DNA of 64,000 nt, from assembly GCF_002217795.2 (NCBI RefSeq), contig NZ_AP018823.1, positions 3,348,001 to 3,412,000 on the forward strand. Direction: 5' to 3'. Each line of letters opens with the position of its first letter. Position 1 is the stretch's first letter. Made by a program: the position numbers and the translations under genes. Under the pieces are notes generated by a model, which was not told the DNA's origin, ran no database searches, and saw only the letters and a list, made by a program, of their open reading frames with translations. This stretch comes from Aquitalea magnusonii (lineage in GTDB: Bacteria > Pseudomonadota > Gammaproteobacteria > Burkholderiales > Chromobacteriaceae). Positions 1-8,235 of the stretch are shown here, one piece after another.

Positions 1-965
1 AGCGTGGCCGAGAAATAGGAACTGCCATCGCCCTTGGCCACAAAATACAAGGCCGAGGAGTTGGCCGGATTGGCCGCGGCTTCCAGCGCGGCCTTGCCGG
101 GCATGGCAATGGGCGTGGGCGTCAGGCCGTTGCGGGTATAGGTATTGTAGGGCGTGTCGCGGCGCAAGTCGGCCTTGCTGATATTGCCATGATAGGCGCT
201 GCCCATGCCGTAGATGACCGAAGGGTCGGTTTGCAGGCGCATGCCCTTGCGCAACCGGTTGACGAAGACGGCAGCCACCAGCGGGCGATCGGCATCCAGC
301 GAGGTTTCCTTTTCCACCAGGCTGGCCATGATCAGCAATTCGTAGGGCGTGTGATAGGGCAGATCAGCCTTGCGTGCCGACCAGGCGGCATCGAGCTTTT
401 GCTGCATGGTGTTGTAGGCGCGGCGATACAGTTCCAGATCACTGCTGCCGGGGGTAAACAGATAGGTGCTGGGGAAAAACAGGCCCTCGGCCTGCACGCC
501 GTCCAGCCCCAGTTGCTGCAATAGCTGGGCATCGCTCAAATCGCGCGCTTCGTGCTTGATATCGGGGTTGCGGTCGATGGCCTGGCGGAACTGGCGGAAA
601 TTCCAGCCTTCAATCAAGGTCAGACTGGCCTCGTCGGGATGGCCATCAGCCAGGCGCTGCAGGATGTCCCACATCGATACCGACTCACTGAACTGGTACA
701 GACCGGGCTTGATCTTGCGATCCATGCCCTGTGCCCGCCCCAGCAGCATCATGATGTTGCGGTTACGAATCACCCCTTCTTCCGCCAGGCTGCGCGCCAC
801 CTGGCCCAGCGTGCGATTGGGGCCGATGGTCAGTTTGTAAGGGGATTGCGGCAGGTCGACCGGAATGACCACCACCCAGCTCAGCCAGGCGACAGCGGTG
901 AGCACGGCCAGCAACAGGATGCGTGGCCACAAGGCAGGGGATTTTCGTCTGGGTTTGGCAGGCAC
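1..965 (-). CDS. mltG: Endolytic murein transglycosylase MltG (YceG-like), 3' end cut by window edge
   Basis: Inner-membrane lytic transglycosylase that cleaves nascent peptidoglycan strands and sets glycan length. About 321 residues are visible, read on the minus strand; the family is usually 330-350, so only the last few dozen residues are missing. A single N-terminal membrane segment (RILLLAVLTAVAWLSWVVV) is followed by a LysM-like region and the YceG catalytic domain. The catalytic segment ASLVEKETS and the downstream FVNRLRKGMRLQTDPSVIYG are clear, as is the C-terminal motif AKGDGSSYFSAT. I chose the GTG at 965 because it directly precedes a basic stretch (PAKPRRK) and the membrane helix. 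No strong Shine-Dalgarno is visible and no ATG lies upstream in frame, so the start is uncertain. Confidence 0.9.
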   Translation of the reverse strand, partial: MPAKPRRKSPALWPRILLLAVLTAVAWLSWVVVIPVDLPQSPYKLTIGPNRTLGQVARSLAEEGVIRNRNIMMLLGRAQGMDRKIKPGLYQFSESVSMWDILQRLADGHPDEASLTLIEGWNFRQFRQAIDRNPDIKHEARDLSDAQLLQQLGLDGVQAEGLFFPSTYLFTPGSSDLELYRRAYNTMQQKLDAAWSARKADLPYHTPYELLIMASLVEKETSLDADRPLVAAVFVNRLRKGMRLQTDPSVIYGMGSAYHGNISKADLRRDTPYNTYTRNGLTPTPIAMPGKAALEAAANPANSSALYFVAKGDGSSYFSAT

Positions 966-1232
966 GGCAGATATCGACGACAGGGTGATTGGGCAAGGGA
1001 CTGATGATACCAGCAAGGGCCGTCGCTGGCATGCCACATGGGACGGGTCGCGGTGCGCAGTGCTGCCGTCCGCCAAGCGCAAGCCGGCTAGGCATTACTT
1101 CGTCATGAAGGCTATAGTGCGCATTGTGCCTGGTGGCCGACGCCGGGAACCTCAGGCAACCGGCCTTCTCCCATATTGCACATCCATACCGGAGCCCCGC
1201 GATGAAACCGTTTTTTCCGCCTTGCCTGCGCC

Positions 1233-1877
1233 ATGATCGCCATGGGCGTGCTCAACCATGTCGCCATGGCCGAGGACAAGCAGCCACACTTGTTCAATCT
1301 GCCGCCGGAAGCCTTTCAGCCCAATCCCCAGCTACCCGGCCAGATGATCTACCTCAAACCCGGGCTGGACCTCAAGCAGTACCACGCGGTCATGCTGGAG
1401 CCGCTTTCCTTTCTGGAACGCCAAAGCGACGGCAACTGGCAACTCTTGGTCGCCGCCGAGAAAAACAAGATCGACAGCTACTACCGCATGCGCATGGAAA
1501 CCGCGCTGCGCCAGGAGAGAATCAAGGTTGTCACCGAGCCGGGGCCGGGTGTGGCCCGCCTGCGCCTGGCGATAACCGGCTTCCAGCAGGACAAGCCCGG
1601 CCTGTCTGTCAGCGACATCCTGCCGATCAAGGCGGCCTTCAATCTGGCGCGGTTTGCCACCGGCACCGATCCCTATCTGCTGAAAGTGTCTACCATGGGC
1701 CAACTGGAAGACGCACAGGATCACACCTTGCTGGCTGGCGGCGTCAACCTGATTGAAAACCCCGATAGCAAGAGCAAGGACCAAGCCATCACCGCCGCAC
1801 TGCTCAAGAAGATGATCAACGACTGGACGGCCAAGAACGCGCACCAGTTGGCGCGTGCGCTGTCTCCCGCCGATTGA
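1233..1877 (+). CDS. DUF3313 family exported protein, probable 5' frameshift
   Basis: Exported protein of the DUF3313 type (segment LKPGLDLKQYHAVMLEPLSF). Function is unknown; family members are envelope proteins or lipoproteins. From ATG 1233 the product has 214 aa and a very short hydrophobic leader ending VAMA/EDK, a plausible signal peptidase I site. A better ribosome site (GGAG at about 1193) precedes an ATG at 1202 in another frame. Removing one T from the T6 run at 1211-1216 would join that ATG to this frame and give a complete leader, MKPFFRLACAMIAMGVLNHV. The 1233 start may therefore be an artefact of an indel, real or from sequencing. Downstream lies psiF on the same strand, 154 bp away. 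Confidence 0.75.
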   Translation: MIAMGVLNHVAMAEDKQPHLFNLPPEAFQPNPQLPGQMIYLKPGLDLKQYHAVMLEPLSFLERQSDGNWQLLVAAEKNKIDSYYRMRMETALRQERIKVVTEPGPGVARLRLAITGFQQDKPGLSVSDILPIKAAFNLARFATGTDPYLLKVSTMGQLEDAQDHTLLAGGVNLIENPDSKSKDQAITAALLKKMINDWTAKNAHQLARALSPAD

Positions 1878-2031
1878 GCGAATCAAGAACAGATACTGAC
1901 AAGCGCTGTAACAATCCGTAATGGATAATTTTTGTCATGTGTTTTATGGTAGTTTGCTTGTGGCCGGCGGTTAGCTTAAGACCGGCCGGACCGCCGGGAA
2001 TGTCTCCCGCCCAACGTAAAAGGAACCTGCA

Positions 2032-2301
2032 ATGCGCAAATTCGTGATGATGGCACTGTTGACCCTGGCCACTGCCAATGTCGCTCTGGCTGCAGACGCC
2101 AGCTGTGATGCCAAGGCCGCCGAAAAGAAACTGGCTGGCGCCGCCAAGGCCAGCTTCCTGAAGAAATGTGAAAAGGACAGCAAGGCTGCCGCACCGCAAG
2201 CCATGTGCGAAGGCAAGGCGGCCGACAAGAAACTGGCCGGTGCCGCCAAGAACAGCTTTGTGAAGAAGTGCGTGAAAGACGCCGCTTCCGCAGCCAAGTA
2301 A
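2032..2301 (+). CDS. psiF: PsiF-repeat small exported protein
   Basis: An 89-aa protein with a signal peptide (RKFVMMALLTLATANVALA, cleavage before ADAS) and two PsiF repeats. Each repeat has the pattern C-x-K/A-A-x(2)-KKLAGAAK-x-SF-x-KKC, so each carries a pair of cysteines, at about residues 25/46 and 60/81. In E. coli psiF is phosphate-starvation inducible and its biochemical role is unknown. The start has a good Shine-Dalgarno (AAGGAA). I do not see a convincing Pho box in the 154 bp upstream, so phosphate control is not shown by this sequence. A GC-rich inverted repeat follows the stop. Confidence 0.8.
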   Translation: MRKFVMMALLTLATANVALAADASCDAKAAEKKLAGAAKASFLKKCEKDSKAAAPQAMCEGKAADKKLAGAAKNSFVKKCVKDAASAAK

Positions 2302-2308
2302 GCATGCC

Positions 2309-2329
2309 GGCGGGCCGTCACGGCCCGCC
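2309..2329 (+). terminator. GC-rich inverted repeat after psiF
   Basis: Perfect 10-bp inverted repeat GGCGGGCCGT / ACGGCCCGCC around a single C, starting 7 bp after the psiF stop. It could form a terminator hairpin but has no T-run. The ACTCCCC tandem repeat begins immediately after it. Confidence 0.5.
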
Positions 2330-2362
2330 CCACTCCCCACTCCCCACTCCCCACTCCCCACT
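2328..2362. repeat. CCCCACT heptamer tandem repeat, five copies
   Basis: Five perfect head-to-tail copies of the 7-mer CCCCACT lie between psiF and the GntR gene, followed by a degenerate sixth (CATGACT). A shorter version of the same unit occurs after iscX at about 54345-54370, also following a hairpin. Confidence 0.9.
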
Positions 2363-2404
2363 CATGACTCCCCCAGCTTGCCACCATAGCTGCCATCCGG
2401 CAAA

Positions 2405-2434
2405 ATTCATCGGATGATTGGATGAATCGGATGA
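2405..2434. promoter_or_regulatory. Candidate GntR autoregulatory operator
   Basis: The inverted repeat ATTCATC-N9-GATGAAT (2405-2427) overlaps a direct repeat CGGATGA (2411-2417 and 2428-2434) and ends 4 bp before the regulator's ATG. FadR-type GntR proteins commonly bind short inverted repeats in their own promoters. The assignment is by position and symmetry only. Confidence 0.45.
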
Positions 2435-2437
2435 AAT

Positions 2438-3172
2438 ATGACTGCTTTGCATCAGGAAAGGCGCTCGCTGGTTGACCTTGCGCTGGAAGACATCGGCCAG
2501 CGGCTGGCCGCCGGCACATGGCCGGTAGGCAGCCGCATCCCCACCGAACCGGAGCTTGCCACCCTGCTGGGCATCAGCCGCAACACCGTGCGCGAGGCTA
2601 TCCGGGTACTGCTGTATGCCGGCCTGCTGGAAGTACGCCAGGGGGATGGCACCTATGTAAAAACCATGACCAGCCCAGCCGATGCCCTGCGCGCCATCAG
2701 CCGGGCCAGCCTACGTGAGCAACTGGAGGTGCGTGCCGTACTGGAAGAAAGTACCGCCCGGCTGGCCGCCTTGCGGGCCGATCCGCAGGGACTGGCACGC
2801 ATAGAAGACGCACTGACCTTGCGTGGCGAACAAAGCCAGTATGCACAGGCAGAAGACTTCATTGCCCGCGACCTGGATTTCCATCTGGCCATTGCCGATG
2901 CCTGCGGTAATGCGGCCCTGGCGGAGCTGTACCGCTATTTTTCCCGCATCGTGCAGGACAGCATCCAGCGCTCCATAAACGATGAAGCGCTGCCCGATCC
3001 CGACCTGGCCTCACACCAGGCCATCGTGATGGCCATCCGCAATGGAGATGCCGATGCAGCCGGTACTGCCGCAGCCGCAGTGACCCGCCCGCTGATGCAA
3101 ACACTGGACAGTCTGCTGCCCGCATCCCCTCTCACATCGCACCCGCAGCCGCCAGGCAGGAACACCGCATGA
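2438..3172 (+). CDS. GntR family transcriptional regulator (FadR subfamily, FCD domain)
   Basis: A 244-aa regulator with an N-terminal winged helix-turn-helix (about residues 8-75; typical PTEPELATLLGISRNTVREAI and GDGTYV wing) and a C-terminal all-helical FCD ligand-binding domain (about 85-225). FCD metal/ligand-type residues D, H and H appear in RDLDFHLAIADACGN and SHQAIVMAI. These proteins usually respond to organic acids or related metabolites. The stop overlaps the start of the CynX-like transporter by 4 bp (ATGA), so the pair is translationally coupled and the regulator probably controls that transporter. An inverted repeat sits directly upstream of the start and may be its operator. 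Confidence 0.9.
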   Translation: MTALHQERRSLVDLALEDIGQRLAAGTWPVGSRIPTEPELATLLGISRNTVREAIRVLLYAGLLEVRQGDGTYVKTMTSPADALRAISRASLREQLEVRAVLEESTARLAALRADPQGLARIEDALTLRGEQSQYAQAEDFIARDLDFHLAIADACGNAALAELYRYFSRIVQDSIQRSINDEALPDPDLASHQAIVMAIRNGDADAAGTAAAAVTRPLMQTLDSLLPASPLTSHPQPPGRNTA

Positions 3173-4449
3173 ACACGCCCCAGAACCCACAACAGTTGGC
3201 CGAGCAACTGGCGGCAGAATTGCTGATTGATGCCGAAATCGATGATGAAGGCGTGCAACAGCTTCCTCCCCCGACAGGACCGCGCTGGCTGCTGGCGCTG
3301 GGCATGGTGCTGATCGGCATCAATCTGCGCCCCGCCCTGTCCAGCCTGGCTCCGGTACTGGGCCAGGTAAAAACCGAACTCGGTATCTCCGCCACCACGG
3401 CGGGCCTGCTTACCACCTTGCCGGTACTGGGCCTGGGCCTGTTCGGTGCGCTGGCACCACAGTTGGCGCGGCGCTATGGCAGTGAGCGCAGCATCGCCGG
3501 CGTGTTATTGCTGCTGGCCTGCGGCATTGCCTTGCGCAGCCAGTTGGGCCTGCACGGCCTGGTGATCGGCTCACTGCTGTCCGGCGCGGCCATCGGCATC
3601 ATTGGCGTGCTGCTGCCGGGCATCGTCAAGCGTGATTTCCCCACCCAGGCCGGCCTGATGACCGGGGTGTATACCATGGCCTTGTGCTTGGGAGCGGCGC
3701 TGGCTGCCGGTGCCACCGTGCCGCTGGATCAGCTATTCGGTCAGCGCTGGCAGCCGGCGCTGGCGTTCTGGGCCATTCCGGCGCTGCTGGCACTGGCCGT
3801 GTGGTGGCCGCAGCTACATACACACCAGCAACAACACGCGGGACATTGGCGGGTACGTGGCTTGTGGCGTGATCCACTGGCATGGCAGGTAACCATCTAT
3901 ATGGGCTTGCAATCCTCGCTGTCCTACATCGTGTTCGGCTGGATGCCGTCCATCCTGATCGAGCGGGGACTGACACCCTTGCAGGCCGGGCTGATGATGT
4001 CGCTGTCCATCATGACGCAGGTGATTGCTTCACTGGGCGTACCGCTGCTGGCGCAACGCTGTACTGATCAGCGCTTGCCGATTGCCTGCGTGATGGGCAT
4101 GACCCTGGGCGGCCTGCTGGGAATGCTGTACGCGCCCACCACGCAGTTGTGGCTGTGGGCGGTGCTGCTAGGCATCGGTCAGGGCGGTGCATTCAGCATG
4201 GCGCTGGGCCTGCTGGTGCTGCGCGCACCGGATGCCCATGTCGCCGCCCATCTGTCCGGCATGGCGCAAGGCGTGGGCTATACCGTGGCGGCATGCGGCC
4301 CGCTGGCCGCCGGCATCATTCATGATATTGCCGGGCGCTGGGCACCAGTGGGCTGGCTGTTTGGTGCCATTGTCGCCATCGCCTTGTGCGCGGGATGGCT
4401 GGCAGGTCGCAAACTGCTGGTGCGTGCCAGGGCCGAACGGCTGGACTGA
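3169..4449 (+). CDS. MFS transporter, CynX/NimT family
   Basis: A 426-aa, 12-helix major facilitator of the CynX/NimT (cyanate/nitroimidazole-type) family. The signature GINLRPALSSLAPVL in the first helix is characteristic, and helices continue regularly to the C-terminus. A polar N-terminal extension of about 40 residues (rich in Q, E and D) precedes the first helix. The substrate cannot be read from the sequence: E. coli CynX is associated with cyanate and others in the family with small aromatic or acidic compounds. It overlaps the GntR regulator by 4 bp. No cyanase gene is nearby, so cyanate transport is not supported. Confidence 0.88.
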   Translation: MNTPQNPQQLAEQLAAELLIDAEIDDEGVQQLPPPTGPRWLLALGMVLIGINLRPALSSLAPVLGQVKTELGISATTAGLLTTLPVLGLGLFGALAPQLARRYGSERSIAGVLLLLACGIALRSQLGLHGLVIGSLLSGAAIGIIGVLLPGIVKRDFPTQAGLMTGVYTMALCLGAALAAGATVPLDQLFGQRWQPALAFWAIPALLALAVWWPQLHTHQQQHAGHWRVRGLWRDPLAWQVTIYMGLQSSLSYIVFGWMPSILIERGLTPLQAGLMMSLSIMTQVIASLGVPLLAQRCTDQRLPIACVMGMTLGGLLGMLYAPTTQLWLWAVLLGIGQGGAFSMALGLLVLRAPDAHVAAHLSGMAQGVGYTVAACGPLAAGIIHDIAGRWAPVGWLFGAIVAIALCAGWLAGRKLLVRARAERLD

Positions 4450-4468
4450 TGGCGGTCCGGCTGGTAAG

Positions 4469-5002
4469 TCAGGCGTGCGGGTGTGCCACCACGCCATAGC
4501 GTTGCCACAGTTCGGCCAGCGTGTGTCGGCCAAGTGGCAGGGGGTGACCTGGCAGTTGCAGCGTATCCGGCAGCCGGGCCAGGTCGCCATCCCAGCCGGG
4601 CAGCCCTGCCGCGGCAATATCGGCCAGATCACGGTCGTCCACCACCGCCAGCTCACCGGCAATCTCGATGAACAACTGCCCCTGCTCCGTCATGAAGGCT
4701 GCCCGCGCCTGCACATCGTCGTCGCAGGGCAGGGTTTGCCAGCGCCCCTCGGCAAAACGCGCCACCAACGGTGCGGCGTCCAGGCTGACAAACACCTTCT
4801 GTGGGCCGTTCTGCACATAATAACGGCCCTGGGCATCGCGACTGTAATTGCGGTTGAAGAAGGCCACCATGCCTTCATGACTCAGGCGTTCTTCGCGTAT
4901 CCACCACTGGCCGCGGGCATCCAGCCGCAGCCAGCCGAATACCGCCGGTACATTGGGCCATCTGGCCATTGCCGCCAACACCTGGGAATCCATTTCCTGC
5001 AC
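4469..5002 (-). CDS. Conserved hypothetical protein (possible DUF2946/DUF2944-type)
   Basis: A 177-aa soluble protein with no signal peptide or membrane helix. The N-terminus (ARWPNVPAVFGWLRLDARGQWW) resembles a proteobacterial family of unknown function that I recall under a DUF2944/2946-like label; that label is from memory and uncertain. It is acidic and rich in tryptophan. An in-frame ATG four codons in (4993) is an alternative start. It lies just downstream of the YbbP-like permease on the same strand, 57 bp away, and could be the last gene of that transcript. No function can be assigned. Confidence 0.65.
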   Translation of the reverse strand: MQEMDSQVLAAMARWPNVPAVFGWLRLDARGQWWIREERLSHEGMVAFFNRNYSRDAQGRYYVQNGPQKVFVSLDAAPLVARFAEGRWQTLPCDDDVQARAAFMTEQGQLFIEIAGELAVVDDRDLADIAAAGLPGWDGDLARLPDTLQLPGHPLPLGRHTLAELWQRYGVVAHPHA

Positions 5003-5059
5003 TCCTTGCCGACGGGTCTCCCCGCCTCCTTATCCATTACTGTTTTGTCCTGCCGGGCG

Positions 5060-7546
5060 TCAGGCCGCCCGCAGCACCGTCAACGGCGATGTGCGCGTCA
5101 CCCGCCCCACCAGCGGCCAGCCCGCCAGCGTCACCACCAGCATGCCGCAGCCCATGCCCAGTGGCAGCAGCCAGCCATTCATCAGCCACGGCAGATTGAA
5201 CAGCTTGCTGGCGGCAATACCGCCCACGCCCATGGCACCCAGCGCTGCCAGCAGACCGGTAAAGGCCCCCAGCCAGGCCAGTTCGGCCAGCACCACCGCC
5301 CTTACCTGCGCATCCGAGGCACCCAGCGCACGCATCAGGGCGATATCGAACAGGCGCTCGTCGCGCGTGGCAGCCAAGGCCGCCCACAACACCAGCACTC
5401 CGGCCACCAGCGCCAGCACGAACATGGCTTCTATGCCACGGGTGAGCTTGTCCACCATGGCATGCACCTCGTCCAGAATAGCGCTGACGTCGATGATGGT
5501 GATATTGGGGAAGGCCGCAACCAGTTGGTTGGCAAACGCCTCCTGCGCCGGTTCCAGCCGGAAACTGCTGATCCAGCTGGCTGGCTGTTGCTGCAACAGC
5601 GACGGCGGTGCCAGTACGAAGAAGTTCACCCGGAAGCTATCCCAGGCCACCGCACGCAGGCTGCTTACCTTGGCGCGGTATGTAGTGCCGCCGATATCAA
5701 ACGCCAGCGTATCGCCCAGGCTGATACCCAGGGTTTTGGCCAGTCCCTGCTCGACGGAAAACTGCGGCCTTGCCTTGGCCTGCCACCACTGCCCCGCCAC
5801 CAGGCGATTTCCCTCGGGCAGGCTGTCGCGCCAGGACAGATTGAATTCGCGCTCGGCCAATCGCCGGGCCTGTTCGTCCTGCAGCGCGGAAGGTCGCACC
5901 GGCCGCTCGTTGATGGCCACCAGCCGGCCACGGATCATCGGTGCCAATTGCGGTACCGGCAAACCGGCATCGGCAAAGCGTTGCTGCAAGGCTTGGCGCT
6001 GGTTTTGCTGGATGTTGATGACAAACTTGTTGGGCGCATCGGCAGGAATGCTCTGCTGCCAGGCCGAGATCAGGTCATCGCGCACCACGGTCAGGGTGAG
6101 CAGCGCCATGATGCCCACCGCCAGCGCCACAATCTGCACAATGGCCAGCCATGGCCGGCGCGCCAGATTGGCCACGCCATAACGCCAGCCAATCTGCCGG
6201 CCAGCCGGCAAGCGCCGCAACAGCCACAACATGCCCCAGGCCAGCAGCGCCACACTGGCAAAGAAGGCGGCCATGCCACCCAGCAACCAGGCGGCCAGCA
6301 CCAGATCATCCATCTGCCACGCCGCCAGCAGCAGCAACACCAGCACGGCCAGCGCGGGGGCGGCCAGATTGCTGCGCAGCAGCGGCACATCATTACGCAA
6401 CACCGCCAGCGGCGACACATTGCGTACCGCCAGCAACGGCGGCAATGCCAGGCCGCTGAGCAAGAGCAGCGCGGCGGCCGGCCCCAGCAACCAGCTTTGC
6501 CAGCCCGGATCGGGCAATACCTCACCGACAAAACGGCTGCTCAACTGCATCAGCCCCAGTTGCACCGCATACCCGGCCACCGCGCCCAGCACGCCGGTGA
6601 GCAGGCCCAGCAGCAAAAACAGGCTGACAAACAGGCCAAGCACTTCGGATGAGGTCAATCCCATGCAGCGCAGAACCGCCACCGGCTGCCAGTGACGTGC
6701 CAGGTAGCGCCGCACCGCCAGCGTCACCGCGGCTGCAGACAGTGCCACGGTCAGCATGGCAGTCAGACCGAGAAAGCGGCGGGCACGCTCCAGTGCCGTG
6801 CGGATTTCCGGGCGGGCCTCCTCCACGTTTTCCAGTCGGCTGCCTGGCGGCAGGCGCTGAGCCAGCCATTGGCGAAAATCGCTGATCTGACGGTCATCCC
6901 CGGCCAGCATCAGACGCCAGCGGGCGCGGCTGCCTTCCTGGATCAGCCCGGTGGCCGGCAAGTCGGCGCTGTTGAACATCAAGCGCGGCACAAAATTGTA
7001 CAAATCCATCGCACCGTCCGGCTCGCGCAGGATTTCACCACTCAGGCGCAATGCCGCACTGCCGACATTGATGCTGTCACCCAGTTTCAATCCCAGCTTG
7101 CGCAGCAGCCTAGAATCAGCCCAGACCGTGCCAGCGGAGGGATGCAGACTACCGGTCTGCACCTGCCCGCCGGCATCACGCACCGTTATTTCACCCCGTA
7201 GCGGATAGTTGTTGCTGACGGCCTTGTAAGTGGCCAGAGTGGCTTGCCCCTGGGCAAACACCATGGAGGGAAAGCTGATGTTGTCAGCCAGCCGCAGGCC
7301 GCGCCGCTGCGCCTCCTGGCGGATGAGGGCCGGTGCCGGCTGGTTGGCGTTAAGGACCAGGTCGGCTGCCAGCAACTGGGTGGCCTGGGTGGTGAGAGCC
7401 CGCGCCACCCGGTCTGAGAAGAAGCTGACGCTGGTCAGCGCCGTTACCGCCACCAGCAGTGCCAGTGCCAGGATGCTCAGCTCACCGGATACGATCTCGC
7501 GCCAGACAAAGCGGGCAGCAAGCAACAGTCGGCTCCACCAGCTCAT
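5060..7546 (-). CDS. ybbP: FtsX-like ABC transporter permease (YbbP family)
   Basis: An 828-aa inner-membrane permease with two FtsX-like repeats. It has an N-terminal helix (ILALALLVAVTALTSVSFF), a large periplasmic domain, and groups of membrane segments at about 255-360, 400-440, 475-495 and near the C-terminus. It overlaps the start of the ATPase gene by 4 bp, so the two are coupled. YbbA/YbbP-type exporters belong to the MacB/LolCDE-like mechanotransmission class; the substrate is unknown. The neighbouring divergent gene is the periplasmic esterase TesA, an arrangement also known in E. coli (tesA-ybbA-ybbP), which supports the name. Confidence 0.88.
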   Translation of the reverse strand: MSWWSRLLLAARFVWREIVSGELSILALALLVAVTALTSVSFFSDRVARALTTQATQLLAADLVLNANQPAPALIRQEAQRRGLRLADNISFPSMVFAQGQATLATYKAVSNNYPLRGEITVRDAGGQVQTGSLHPSAGTVWADSRLLRKLGLKLGDSINVGSAALRLSGEILREPDGAMDLYNFVPRLMFNSADLPATGLIQEGSRARWRLMLAGDDRQISDFRQWLAQRLPPGSRLENVEEARPEIRTALERARRFLGLTAMLTVALSAAAVTLAVRRYLARHWQPVAVLRCMGLTSSEVLGLFVSLFLLLGLLTGVLGAVAGYAVQLGLMQLSSRFVGEVLPDPGWQSWLLGPAAALLLLSGLALPPLLAVRNVSPLAVLRNDVPLLRSNLAAPALAVLVLLLLAAWQMDDLVLAAWLLGGMAAFFASVALLAWGMLWLLRRLPAGRQIGWRYGVANLARRPWLAIVQIVALAVGIMALLTLTVVRDDLISAWQQSIPADAPNKFVINIQQNQRQALQQRFADAGLPVPQLAPMIRGRLVAINERPVRPSALQDEQARRLAEREFNLSWRDSLPEGNRLVAGQWWQAKARPQFSVEQGLAKTLGISLGDTLAFDIGGTTYRAKVSSLRAVAWDSFRVNFFVLAPPSLLQQQPASWISSFRLEPAQEAFANQLVAAFPNITIIDVSAILDEVHAMVDKLTRGIEAMFVLALVAGVLVLWAALAATRDERLFDIALMRALGASDAQVRAVVLAELAWLGAFTGLLAALGAMGVGGIAASKLFNLPWLMNGWLLPLGMGCGMLVVTLAGWPLVGRVTRTSPLTVLRAA

Positions 7547-8235
7547 GCGCGCGCCCCGTTCAGACGGCCATCCACCAGCCGGTAAATGGCATCGCAGCGA
7601 CTGGCCAATTCATTGTCGTGAGTCACCAGCACCAGCGAAGTATGTTGTTCACTATTAAGCTGGAACAGCAGGTCGATGATCTGGCGACCTGTTGCGGCAT
7701 CCAGATTGCCGGTGGGCTCGTCGGCAAACAGGATGCCCGGATGAATGGCAAAAGCGCGCGCCAGCGCTACCCTTTGCTGCTCGCCACCGGACAGATGCCT
7801 GGGGTAGTGGCGCAGCCGGTGAGCCAGCCCCACATGGCCCAGCATCTGGCTGGCGGTATCGCGGGCATCCTTGCGTCCCGCCAGTTCCAGCGGCAGCATG
7901 ACGTTTTCCAGTGCCGTCAATTGCGGCATCAACTGGAAATTCTGGAACACGAACCCCACCTTGTCCCTGCGCAGCAAGGCGCGGCCATCTTCATTCAGGC
8001 CGGCCAGCGACTGGCCGAACAGCGCCACCTCGCCGCGGGTGGGCTGGTCCAGGCCGGCCAGCAAGGACAGCAGCGTCGACTTGCCAGAACCGGAAGCACC
8101 GACAATGGCCACGCTCTCGCCCGGCTGCACGTTCAGGCTGGCCGTATGCAGGATGTCCAGCGGCGCCCCGTTAAAAACCACCTGTTTGGCCAAATCCCGC
8201 GCCGACAGCACTGCCTTGTTATCGATTGGAGTCAT
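7543..8235 (-). CDS. ybbA: ABC transporter ATP-binding protein (YbbA, LolD/MacB-type)
   Basis: A 230-aa ATPase partner of the downstream FtsX-like permease. Walker A is GASGSGKST, the signature is LSGGEQQRVALARA, Walker B is ILFADEPTGNLD, and the switch histidine follows in VLVTHD. Length and motifs are typical of LolD/MacB/YbbA proteins. The ATG complement (8233-8235) abuts the tesA ATG at 8236 with no base between, so promoter elements for each must lie inside the other's coding sequence. A purine stretch AGAAG about 5 nt upstream, inside tesA, can serve as its ribosome site. Confidence 0.93.
   Translation of the reverse strand: MTPIDNKAVLSARDLAKQVVFNGAPLDILHTASLNVQPGESVAIVGASGSGKSTLLSLLAGLDQPTRGEVALFGQSLAGLNEDGRALLRRDKVGFVFQNFQLMPQLTALENVMLPLELAGRKDARDTASQMLGHVGLAHRLRHYPRHLSGGEQQRVALARAFAIHPGILFADEPTGNLDAATGRQIIDLLFQLNSEQHTSLVLVTHDNELASRCDAIYRLVDGRLNGARA

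Noticed and set aside
1878..2031. Possible Pho box upstream of psiF (CTGTAACA...TAATGG)
   Set aside because: Match to the CTGTCAT-type direct repeat is too weak to call.
4187..6652. Very long open frame on the plus strand opposite the YbbP gene
   Set aside because: Its translation is Gln/His/Arg-rich with no domain, and it mirrors the GC-rich codon structure of a well-supported gene on the other strand. It is an antisense shadow.
7559..7568. Exact Neisseria DNA-uptake 10-mer (reverse complement TTCAGACGGC) inside ybbA
   Set aside because: Only one copy was noticed, inside a coding region and not near a terminator. Chance occurrence in 64 kb is plausible, so it does not indicate a DUS system.
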